From positions 7,347,001 through 7,411,000 of the forward strand of contig NC_073356.2 in the NCBI RefSeq assembly GCF_027580225.2: a DNA stretch of 64,000 nt, read 5' to 3'. The notes beneath the pieces are model-generated. The model was not told the DNA's origin. It saw nothing but the letters and a program-made list of their open reading frames with translations, and searched no databases. Below are positions 11,833 to 24,281 of the stretch, piece after piece. Origin of the DNA: Misgurnus anguillicaudatus (Eukaryota; Chordata; Actinopteri; Cypriniformes; Cobitidae). Both the position numbers and the translations under genes were made by a program. How positions within the stretch are numbered: position 1 is the first letter of the stretch; every line of letters starts with the position of its first letter.

Positions 11833-13145
11833 CAACAGTTCTTTCTGGTTCTCGAATCTGATAAGAGCTATGCGATATTGTGCTGATAACGGCACTGTAA
11901 CCGCTTCACCTTTCGTATCATTCCGCCACCTAGTGAATGGAGGTCCTAAACAGGCTCATCTCTGAATGGAAAAACACAGACTCTCCGTGTGTCTCATTAG
12001 TTTACTAGCTCATAAATCAGTCTGTGAATCCCCAATCGGAAGTTATTATTCCGTCAAAGATCAGCGCTCTTGGATGTTACGTTAAAGTTAATGGGAGAAA
12101 TGTCTTGTCACATCGTGTGGACGATTAACACTTGGAAAGAGGAATATAAACACTCGTTTTTTTCTGAAGCTATATCTTTTATCAGAACGCGAAAACACCG
12201 TGGAACTGCAGGTAAGCACCGCAGCTTTTAAATGTGGACATTGATCATTTACTTTATCGTGACGTGACTATTAAAACGTTATGAGATATCGCCACTGATA
12301 TATTTATAAGCAGCATGCAAAAACATCTCTCTGACACTTATAAAAAAACGTTTTATATAGTACTGACAAGAACAAAGTTTAATAATCGAGTGCTCGTATC
12401 GCTTTAAGAATAAATGAGAAAGCAATAGTAACGTTATACAAGTATAGATTTATTCACTTTTACCTCGCGCCAAAACAATAACAACACAAAAGACACTAAA
12501 TATGAATTAAAAAACAAGTAATAGTTTGATCATGACACCAAATACTGCTGATTTGATTTCATTTTGACGATCATAAACAAACAAGGCCAACATGAGAGCC
12601 GGGGAATCCTGTCAGAGATGTAGCCCAGAGAGGGCGGTGGTCAGCGGGGCGAGTGAACACTGACGTCCGCTCATGCTTTGGTTCTCATTCGTACCGAATC
12701 TCACTAAGCAAACGTTCAAACAGGCGCTATCTTTACTAATCGACTGCAGATTTAAATATAATACATATACATTCTCGACTGAACTAATCTTAAAACTACA
12801 CTTTGTGACCAAGAAACGGTAATATAAAGTAACGGCTTTTCCGTCCATTGAGTTGTTATGAGCTTCAAAGCAGCCGAAATTTTACCTGTCATTCTGGCCG
12901 CCCTCAAATCCGTGGCGGAAGAAGTAGTTCTCAAACAAAGAGGCTTTTAAAATAACTCCGTTGTTGTTTTATAGTTTTCGTTTTTCAAACGTGTGCCGTC
13001 GAACTGTTGTATAAAAGCAATATCGCTCTCGGAGTCGTGTGATATAGCTCTATATCATCACGGCTGTGATTGCCTCGTGCCTCTGGCCTAATCACAGCCG
13101 TGATGATATAGAGCTATATCACACTCCTACTCGAGCGATATTGCT
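11833..13145. mobile_element. ~1.3-kb element inserted into the ATATT array
   Basis: ATATT repeats stop at 11832 and resume at about 13151-13182, followed by a linker-like GCAATATTTTATATTG. The segment between is therefore an insertion. Its left part (GAGCTATGCGATATTGTGC; GATTAACACTTGG) resembles a repeat common in cyprinids. Its right end is a strong hairpin. I cannot assign a superfamily, and no transposase frame is visible. Confidence 0.55.
13017..13144. repeat. 128-bp hairpin
   Basis: Arms of about 54 bp pair: GTGTGATATAGCTCTATATC at the left faces GATATAGAGCTATATCACAC at the right. The loop is about 19 nt (around 13071-13090). The outermost portion carries a few mismatches. Confidence 0.9.
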
Positions 13146-13190
13146 TAAATATTATATTATATTATATTATATTATATTATGCAATATTTT
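13146..13190. repeat. Right-hand remainder of the ATATT minisatellite
   Basis: About seven TATTA units, then GCAATATTTTATATTG, a degraded version of the linker at 11391-11736. Confidence 0.75.
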
Positions 13191-14790
13191 ATATTGATCA
13201 CTAAACAAAAATACGGCTGCAAAACTAATCAATTAAACGGAACAAGAAGCCTCATTATCATTTGGTTGGGTTCTTTTATATTGTAACTTTCATATTGTAT
13301 ATGTTTGCACTTAGTGTTAAACACATTTTTTGATATTATTAAACAGACAGTATTAAGTTACATTAAGTAGATATTATAACATTAGTAAATTTTAATTTTT
13401 CATCAAAGATATAATTGCATAGTAGTGGTTGCAGACCGTGGCCTTCTAGATGAGCAGCGTCGTACCAAAGCAGACACACTGACAGGTGTCAAAGCATAAG
13501 TTCCACTGCATTATAAAGTGTGCCAAAATCTATTAGTCTGTTACATTTGTATGCGGATGCAGCGTTTAATGCTCTTGTTTTACTCCCAGTCGTTCTTTTC
13601 ATACAGTGTGTTACCTGTCACAGGACTAGTTTGAGATCGGAGAGGTCGTCAGATGTTTCATTCACTTCAGTCCCAATTCATCGTCTGATATGATCTCTAT
13701 TCTATCAGCCTCTGAACGTTTATCTATAAACGCAGCTTCCTCTGCTGCAGTTTACCCACAATGCATTAGAAGAGGTCAGTGAAATGAGCTCAGTGAACAG
13801 ATACAGAGGAAAGAGACAAGATCTGTTCAATTGGCTGTGGGCTGAGTTTAATTTTAATCTGCGTCCTGAGAGAGATTTTATGATAGTGCCAGACATTGTA
13901 ATATCTGGGATCTGGTCTAGCACGTCATTTATAATTACAGTGTTTCAGTCATTGTATTGTCTTTCTTTTTGTTTAATTTTAGCTCCCCTACAGCATGTTT
14001 TTGTTTTCACGCAGATTACTCTTTTATATTCAGTGATATCTGTTGTTGTCTGTTTGTAAAGAGCTGTGTTTTCACATTGATAATGAGAATAATGACACAT
14101 ACTGTGTCTCATACCGTAGGCTTGTAGCGTTAGTCTGTATTACATCCCGGCAGGTGTGAGTTTTCTGTTTTTGCTTGATGAGATTGACTGACAAGACAAC
14201 TACTACATGCTTGTTTGTTTTGGTATAATAGTTTAAATAGATTTGATTGGCTGTCAATGGTTTATTGTTCGTCAGCTGTGAAAAATGATGTTCCTTGTGT
14301 TTTTATTTTAATTTGTTGTAGTTGAGGTATGAAGACTGCTATTTTCTTTAATTTATAATAATTTTTAAAACTATATTTTGGTACTTTACGTAAAAAAAAA
14401 ACACTGTGTGAATGCTCATGAGATCAATCATTATAGAGATTATTGATCATCTGCTAACAATTTATGTTTCTTAATAGTTCCAACATATTAGCTGTTTAGA
14501 AGCGAAGGTCTCTTTTATCCGCCAAGCGCATGAAAGCTTCTTTTCATTTGGTTTATTAATTACATTTCTTAATTATTCAGATGTGATTATATCTGTGCCG
14601 CAGGGCTTTGTTGTTAGATGTCGGGTGTTGGAGAATCACACAGGTTGAAAAGTTCTGCATTAGAGTAAAAGCGTGATACAGTGTAGGCCACCCATATCTG
14701 CACAGAGATGCCTGAGATGTCAGCTTACCATCTTCAATCTGCTTTCATTTCACCTGTCTCTTTAGTCTTATTTGATCAATGAAACAGTAT
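13191..14790. other. Intronic DNA, nothing recognised
   Basis: I see no exon or clear repeat boundary. Open frames at 13720-13923 (-) and 13784-14059 (+) overlap on opposite strands and carry no family motif. Confidence 0.35.
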
Positions 14791-15686
14791 GGGCCCTAAT
14801 TTAATGATCTAAGCACATGGTCTAAATCAGTGGTTCTCAAACTTTTTCAGCGTGCGGCCCCCTTTGTGTACAGTGCATTCCTTCGCGGCCCCCCCAAAGA
14901 AAATTTATGACAAAAAACAGTTCTAAAACTTCAAATTTTAATTAAACAAAACATTAAATTATACAAAGTAGTGCTGCCTTTTTTTTTAGGTTAAATTTCA
15001 CAGAATTCATGATAAATTAATGTATTTTATAAAATGTCATAAAATTGGGCCCCCCCTGGCACCATCTTGTGGCCCCCCTGAGGGCCCCGGACCCCAGTTT
15101 GAGAACCACTGGTCTAAACACACGGCGCAAGTGCACTTATGGCATGTCCGAATCCACTTTTGCTAGTCTAACAAAAGAAAAAATGGTTTGTGCGCCTGGT
15201 GCACAGTCTAGAAGGGTTGTTCCTATTCTCGTAACAAATAATTGGTGTGTTTTGGGGTAACGTGCAATAAATCAATTTTAACAGTCTTATCTTCAATCCT
15301 CTTTAAAAGACAGTTACGCTCGTGCCATGATGATTCCCCATTTACATGGTAGAGTTTGTAAGGGGAAAACTGTAAGCAGAGGAAGAAAAAAGCTTGGCAT
15401 AAGTAAAAATACTTTATTTGTAACAAACGTGAGATAAAGAATTTACAAATGTGTGGAGATGCACTTTTTCATATTTGAAAACGTTTGTGTGCTGCTGCGC
15501 ATCCATGTGTGTGATAAGCAAATGCGCGTTGTTGTCCCGTTTATAGGCACATATTGCTAATGCGCTCATTAAATAACAAAAACATTATTGCGCCATTTGA
15601 CTTTACACCATTAACCAACTAAAACCTGGCCTAGTCTATTTTAGTTGCCTCAAAATAGCAACGCGCCAACAATGCACACCTCATTT
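14791..15686 (+). mobile_element. Harbinger-like non-autonomous repeat, copy 1, carrying a hAT insertion
   Basis: It starts GGGCCCTAATTTAATGATC. After the hAT insertion at 14828-15111 the body is paralogous to 61225-62370 (shared GTGCTGCTGCGCATCCATG-like and ATAGCAACGCGCCAACAAT-like stretches). Its right end is cut by the TTAA repeat starting at 15687. Calling it Harbinger-like rests only on the GGGCCC end motif. Confidence 0.6.
14828..15111. mobile_element. hAT MITE, 284 bp
   Basis: The terminal inverted repeats CAGTGGTTCTCAAACT are perfect over 16 bp. The flanks gtctaaat (14820-14827) and gtctaaac (15112-15119) are a 7/8 match to an 8-bp target duplication. The interior is rich in CCCCC blocks next to both ends (GCGGCCCCC). 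There is no coding capacity. Confidence 0.93.
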
Positions 15687-15776
15687 TTAACTCTTTCCCC
15701 GCCATTGACGAGATATCTCGTCAATTAAGAGAAAACGCTTCCCCGCCAATGACGAGATTTTCCGTCTTTTCCGTCT
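15687..15776 (+). mobile_element. Left end of a TTAACTCTTTCC element, truncated
   Basis: TTAACTCTTTCCCCGCCATT...ATCTCGTCAATTAAGAGAAAAC is the same end as the right end, inverted, of the element at 35336-37869. It is cut off by the element that follows. Confidence 0.7.
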
Positions 15777-16782
15777 TTTAAACTGTCTTTATATACCAAA
15801 ACATAAGTAAAATGTAAGTACTCTGAAAAAGAGAGTATAAAACTCGAGTGTCTGTAGACTTTTCACCAAAGTTTTAAACATAGCTAATTGTTTCCCTTTG
15901 GGACGAAACAGATGTTTGGCTTGCACAACTATCACTCTCTCTCGCGACCATGGCACCACCCCTGTTGCTACAGGATCTGCCTACACATGCGCACACCTGA
16001 TTGATTTGAACGTGCACGAGGCACTCTAAGAAGAGCAAAAGTATGGCAGAGAAGGTGCATTCAGAACTCACAGTACCTGCATATGCAGTCAGCGAAGGCA
16101 AACAAGGCAAAAAAAGAAATAAACGAAGAAATCAAACGAGAGTAAATATCGCGTGGCTTTTCCTCGAGTCGACGATGCGGTAACGTTAGCAGTATTGTCT
16201 GCGGAGTGTAGTCCTCATCAGAGTCAACAATGCTTTCATCACGGAAACTCTTACACGCAAATCACTGTATATGTTATGAATCTTCCACGAAATTCACCTT
16301 CATCACAGTGTAACTGATAGTAATGAAAAAACTTGTATCAATGAAACCTGTTTTTAGCTCTGTCTTATAAATATAACTAACTCGTTTGTTACCGAATCAA
16401 ACAAAATATATTTTAAACTTTACCAGTATTGATATGCTAGCTTAATAGTGAGTACTTAAAGCTATCGTATTTGTTTATATTCATAGTGATAAAGTTAGGT
16501 GTATTATTACATGTGATTCTGACATGATGTTACTACATACACCGCGCACCTTCCTCTCCGCTGGTCGTGCGTTCATGTGTTTTGGGGGCGTGGCTTTAGA
16601 AGAAACCCAGAAGGGAGGGGGTGGAGTTAATGGAAATAATTAGCTGTGGTCTACAGACACTCGAGTTTTATACTCTCTTTTTCAGAGTACTTACATTTTA
16701 CTTATGTATTGGTATATAAAGACAGTTTAAACAAATTTGCAAAAAAAGTTTTTAGACTTAAACCTGCCTACTCTGCCTTTAA
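15777..16782. mobile_element. TTAA-flanked inverted-repeat element, copy 1 (left end lost)
   Basis: Long inverted repeats: AAACTGTCTTTATATACC... at the left pairs with the mirror sequence at about 16660-16728. The right end runs CCTGCCTACTCTGCCTTTAA. It is very similar throughout to 30286-31336. The extreme left terminus (AGGTAGAATAGGCAGG in copy 2) is missing here. TTAA at the end suggests a piggyBac- or Kolobok-type non-autonomous element. Confidence 0.75.
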
Positions 16783-17928
16783 GGCAATGAAACATTGTAA
16801 AAAAGTGCTACACAAATAAACACGACTTGACTGTAGAGTCATTAACTTTCAGTGACATTACAGTTGCTGTTTAAAAAAAATCTAAATGATCTAATAAAAT
16901 GCTTGCTGTACTCTTTTCTATTGATGTCTTATCTGTTTTGTTCTTGTTGTTATCTGTTTTGGTTTTATGTATGTTTCTTTTTGTTCCCTTCTGTCTTTGG
17001 TTGTCGGTAGTTTTCGTTGTTTCTAATTAGTTTACATTTGTTTTGTATTGAATTTGCTTGTGTCTTTAAGACCATCAGTTCTCTTTGCTCTTGGTCTGGT
17101 GTTGTTTGTGTTTGAATTGTGTACATACAAGACTGTCTTTTGTTCCTATTTTATTCAGTTGCCTTCTCTCATCTTCCTCACCCTCAACCCTACCGTGACT
17201 CTTGCTCTGAAATCCTTTTAACGTCATATAAATTCTGTTCCATTTTTAGAAATATAATCAAATGATATGCACCATATGTTAACACCTGCAGCTTCCATTA
17301 TTATGAATAATGTGTTTTAAAAACTTCTTCCAGCTCTTCAGGTGTTTAAGTTTTTACTCTGTTCTGTTCCACACAGTCTCACCTCTCAGAAGAAGAGGGT
17401 GTCCAGAGAAAGTGTTAGGAAATGAAAGTGACATGATTGTCAACAGAGCCAATCCTCCCTATACGCAGGGTACACAATCTGTGGAGTTGTTTGTTATAGT
17501 TGTTCTGACAGCTATTTTGGTTTAATTTAATATATAATTTTCAATTCGTTTCCCTGATGATCTTCATCTCTTATAGAATATATTTGGCAGTAGACCAGTA
17601 GACCGTTTTGTAAGTACCAGGCTTTTCAGAAAACATGTGTCAATGTTATTATTAGGAAGTATTCTGATGAGTGTCACAGTAATGTCCATATGGCAAAGAT
17701 GTACAGCTACAAGAAAATACAACAGGGTTTTAGTAAAAAAAAAAATGTATAGCTACATTTAATCAGAGACAGTGAATGGGTTTTTATGAACGAGCTGACA
17801 GGGCCCCCTCACAAAGTTGCTTAGGGCCCCCAGAAGTCTAGGGTCAGCTCTGATTGACAAGTATGGTGGCCCATACTCAAAATTTGACTTTTGCATTTAA
17901 CCTATTCTAATAAATAGTGAATACACAA
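16783..17928. other. Intronic DNA; hAT-like scrap near 17800
   Basis: T-rich sequence without recognisable features, apart from GGGCCCCC-type pieces at 17800-17850 resembling decayed MITE ends. Confidence 0.3.
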
Positions 17929-18074
17929 ACTACAAGTCGTGAACACACACACCCAGAGCAATGAGCAACCTGGGGTGCAATTGGTAAAAATGTTCCTTGC
18001 TCAAGGACACCTCAGTCGGAACCTGAGACTCAAACCAGTGACTTTTGGGTTACAAGCCCGACCCTCTGAACATT

Positions 18075-19464
18075 CAACTCAGTATCATCGAAATGACGTA
18101 CCGATAGTCACGTAAATTTGTGAGTCTTTTTCGTGACACTGACACGTTTTTTTCACCTTTTGCGTAAACATGTCATGCATTTCTGTTTATGTGTCAGTGT
18201 CACGTATTTGTTTCTCGACTGTTTTGTCCTTTTCTTACCATTGTCGCTTCGGTTTAGGGTTAGATTTACATAAAATCCAACACATTCTCACCTCCCAAGG
18301 CGTCAAAATCTGAAGCACGCTCAAACGCCCTCAGTGTCAGTATGAACGCTGAAGGCGTTTAGCGCAGCGCTGAAGGCATTTAGCGCAGCGCTGTAGGCGC
18401 GATTCCGCCTCATTTGCGTGTCTAGTTCACACGCCTTCAGCGTCAGTATGAAGACGTGAAGGGTGCCCCTATGCGTCACTATATCGACAAAATGGGAACT
18501 CCGTTGCTTTCATGCTAATCCCTCAGCGTCGGATATAGACGAAAGGGAATCCCGGAAGTTGATGGCGTCACGTTATGCGACGATCGGCAGGATCATGCCG
18601 CTTCTGGACGGTAACTACTCAATTTTTTTCCAATTTTTAAACCATTGTCGCTTGGGGTTGGGGTTAGACTTGGGGTTTGGATGTCAGTTTGTTTATACTT
18701 TTTGTCTTCTGATTTTTAAGCCACTGTTGTTTAGGGTTAGAGTTCGGGTTTGGGTTAGGATGTCTGTATTGGTTTATACTTTTTGTCTTCTGATTTTTAA
18801 ACCATTGTCGCTTGGGGTTAGGGTTAGAGTTGATGTTTGGGTTAGGGTGTAATTTTATGTAACAGAAAGTCATTCTAACTCAACCCCAAGCGACGATGGT
18901 AAAAAATTTGGAACAAAAATTGAGTAGTTACCGTCCAGAAGCAGCATGATCCTGCCGATCGTCGCATAACGTGACGCCATCACCTTCCGGGATTCCCTTT
19001 CGTCTATATCCGACGCTGAGGGATTAGCATGAAAGCAACAGAGTTCCCATTTCGTCGATATAGTGACGCATAGGGGCACCCTTTGCGTCTTCATACTGAC
19101 GCTGAAGGCGTTTGAACATGCTTCAGATTTTGACGCCTTGGGGAGTGAGAATGGTAAAATGACATCCTTACCCAAACCCAACTCTAACCCTAAAATCATA
19201 AAATATAAATAATAAATCATGAAAAAAAGGTATAAACCAATACTTAAAGTGACTTCCTAACGCAAACACCAAATCTAACCCTAAACCGAAGCATCAATGG
19301 TTTGAAAATAGGACAAAACAGTTGAGTAACAAATACGTGACAGTGCCACGTAAACAGAAATGCGTGACATGTTCATGCAAAAAGGCAGAAAAACATGTCA
19401 ATGTCACGGAAAAGACTAACAAATTTATGTGACTATAGGTACATAATTTTGTGATACAGGTTTG
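18075..19464. mobile_element. Foldback element F1 with 7-bp TSD, hosting F2
   Basis: It is flanked by gaacatt on both sides (18068-18074 and 19465-19471). Its ends are CAACTCAGTATCATCG and, inverted, CAAACCTGTATCACAA. The arms contain short imperfect palindromes at 18131-18147, 18162-18178 and 18189-18205, each 17 bp (for example TCGTG-N7-CACGT). An 18-19 bp version starts at 18096. The inner core has CTTCGGTTTAGGGTTAGATT at 18247-18266 and its mirror near 19273-19291. No protein is encoded. F2 (18278-19153) sits in the core. Confidence 0.85.
18278..19153. mobile_element. Foldback element F2 inserted in F1
   Basis: The left end CAACACATTCTCACCTCCC faces GGGGAGTGAGAATG at the right. The F1 core sequence resumes on each side (ACATAAAAT / GTAAAATGACATCC), so F2 entered F1. 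The arms are nearly identical mirrors over about 170 bp (18463-18632 versus 18903-19085), with only about four differences. Palindromic units with a GCGTC/GACG stem lie at 18440-18456, 18473-18489 and 18526-18542, with an 18-bp one near 18565. The left arm has an extra ~100 bp (about 18340-18435) of GCGTTTAGCGC sequence absent from the right arm. The core is made of GGGTTAG/GGGTTGG motifs. Confidence 0.85.
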
Positions 19465-19488
19465 GAACATTAGGCCATGACTGCCCCC

Positions 19489-22649
<3,161 letters not shown>

Positions 22650-23460
22650 GAATTGTGACAGAATCTTTCAAACATGGTAAGGAGCGTCATATTTACGGCT
22701 GATGTCAAAGATATTCAAGCCAATCACAACGTACAGATTAGCTGGCCAATCAGGGACACAGAGCTTTTCAAATCGATACGTTTTGTAAAAAATCAATGTG
22801 TTTGAAGAAGGCAGGATATCTGGAGCTACAAAAACAACATGATCTCACAAAGTTCCGTGGGATAGTCACGGAATTTTTTGCTCATTTTTCCGTGACATTC
22901 TCACGGATCTCCGCATATTTCCGTGGCCCTGCCACGGACTTTCTTTTCCGTGGTATTCTCACGGATTGGTTACTCAACTGCTTTTTCCTATTTTCAAACC
23001 ATTGTCGCTTCGGTTTAGGGTTAGATTTGGTGCTTGCATTACTTTGTCACTGTAAGTATTGGTTTATACAATTTTTTCTGATGTATTCTTTTATATTTTC
23101 TAAACTTTAATCAATTGTCACCTGGCATTGGGGTTAGAGTTGGGTTTGGTTAGGGATGTCATTTTATGTAAATCTAACCCTAAACCGAAGCGAAAATGGT
23201 AAGAAAATAGGACAAAACAGTTGAGTAACCAATCTGTGAGAATGCCACGGAAAAGAAAGTCCGTGGCAGGGCCACGGAAATATGCGGAGATCCGTGAGAA
23301 TGTCACGGAAAAATGAGCAAAAAATTCCGTGACTATGCCACGGAAATTCGTGAGATCAGGTCGACAAAAATGTATGGTACGTGGAAAATAATGTGTTTTT
23401 TGAAGCATAAACCACGTGAACACATTGTATTATACTAAATACACAAAATAAAGTTTTTTT
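22650..23460 (+). repeat. Interspersed repeat split by foldback F3
   Basis: The left half (22650-22834) matches 1698-1878. The right half resumes at 23364 (ACAAAAATGTATGGTACGTGG) and runs to about 23460. Confidence 0.65.
22835..23363. mobile_element. Foldback element F3 with 7-bp TSD, best example of the palindromic-unit arms
   Basis: It is flanked by acaaaaa on both sides (22828-22834 and 23364-23370). Its ends are CAACATGATCTCAC and, inverted, CGACCTGATCTCAC. The left arm carries four units of exactly 17 bp with the form CCGTG-N7-CACGG at 22855, 22890, 22921 and 22948. The right arm carries the mirror four at 23234, 23261, 23292 and 23327, one with CTGTG instead of CCGTG. The core holds CTTCGGTTTAGGGTTAGATT at 23010-23029 and its mirror near 23164-23190. 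The core is reversed relative to F1 and F4. No coding capacity. Confidence 0.93.
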
Positions 23461-23463
23461 AGC

Positions 23464-24014
23464 AATGAAATAGGTGCTCTTTAAGAACTGCTCACATTAC
23501 CAATTTTTCTATGTGTTTTCACTCATGCTTTAAATCTTTAAAGGTTTTAATTTGACTGCACTGCACAAAACTGCAATGTAAATTTATTTTGAAACATTAA
23601 TAGTCATTATTTTGACTTGTGTAGCCTGTACTATAAAATGGACAGTCTCATTGAGATCCTGAGAAATGATGCAGATAAATACGGCAATGTTAAGTGGAGA
23701 ATAATCAGCTACTATTAATGAATCTAAAAACAATGTTTCTCTAAAAAAACTTTTTTCTTCCATTGTGACGCCTCCACATAAAAGAAAGGATGAGTTTAAG
23801 CATTAACAAGCTCAGACATAAGTTTTATTTATTTGTGTGGATACAGCATATGAGCTTCTAATTGTTTTCAACAATGTGCAAAAAAAAAAAAACATACTTT
23901 GAAACATACTGCAACATGTAGAATTTCTTTAAACAACTATTTTCTATGTTTAAAAAAAATACATGGCATTTTTATGAACTCCTCTAGTACATATAGTACT
24001 TGTGCTCTAATTTT
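23464..24014. other. Intronic DNA, nothing recognised
   Basis: AT-rich with poly-A runs. No exon or repeat boundary is visible. Confidence 0.35.
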
Positions 24015-24281
24015 CCCTACTGAAAAATGCAGCTAAGACCAGCATTAGCTGGTTTTAGCTGGTTTAAGGTGGTTTACACTGGTCCTCCCAGCCTGACAGA
24101 GCTGGTTATGCTGGTGGGCCAGCTGGACCTGCTTAAAAAGTGACCGAAACACAGCTAGACCAGCTTGCTACACCAGCAAAACCAGCTTCCTACACCAGCA
24201 AAACCAGCTAAAACCAAGCTGGAGACCAGCTAAAACCAGCTCACCAACCTATGCTGGTTTTAGCTGGATTTTTCAGTAGGG
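24015..24281. mobile_element. CCCTACTGAAAAA MITE, 267 bp
   Basis: The ends CCCTACTGAAAAATGCAGCT and AGCTGGATTTTTCAGTAGGG mirror each other. The interior is built from repeated AGCTGGTTTTAGCTGG / CCAGCTAAAACCAGC words that pair across the centre. This is a familiar cyprinid MITE type. Confidence 0.9.

Larger units (their letters stand above)
17929..19488 (-). mobile_element. tRNA-derived SINE (antisense), split by nested foldback elements
   Basis: The two halves are 17929-18074 and 19465-19488. Read on the minus strand they give a tRNA-like head (GGGGGCAGTCATGGCCTAAT, A-box-like) and then a GGTTTGAGTCTC B-box-like motif. A conserved middle follows (CCTTGAGCAAGGAAC). The SINE at 35383-35551 is an unbroken relative and shows that the two halves were once contiguous. 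Confidence 0.75.

Noticed and set aside
11416..11965. Overlapping open frames of Ile-Leu-Tyr-Tyr, up to 156 residues
   Set aside because: Pentanucleotide repeats read in the same three-frame cycle; no protein family, and a minisatellite explains them.
18600..18860. GGGTTAG-like repeats suggesting interstitial telomeric sequence
   Set aside because: Motifs are mixed (GGGTTGG, GGGTTTGG, GGGTTAG) and form the core of the foldback elements, not a tandem TTAGGG array.
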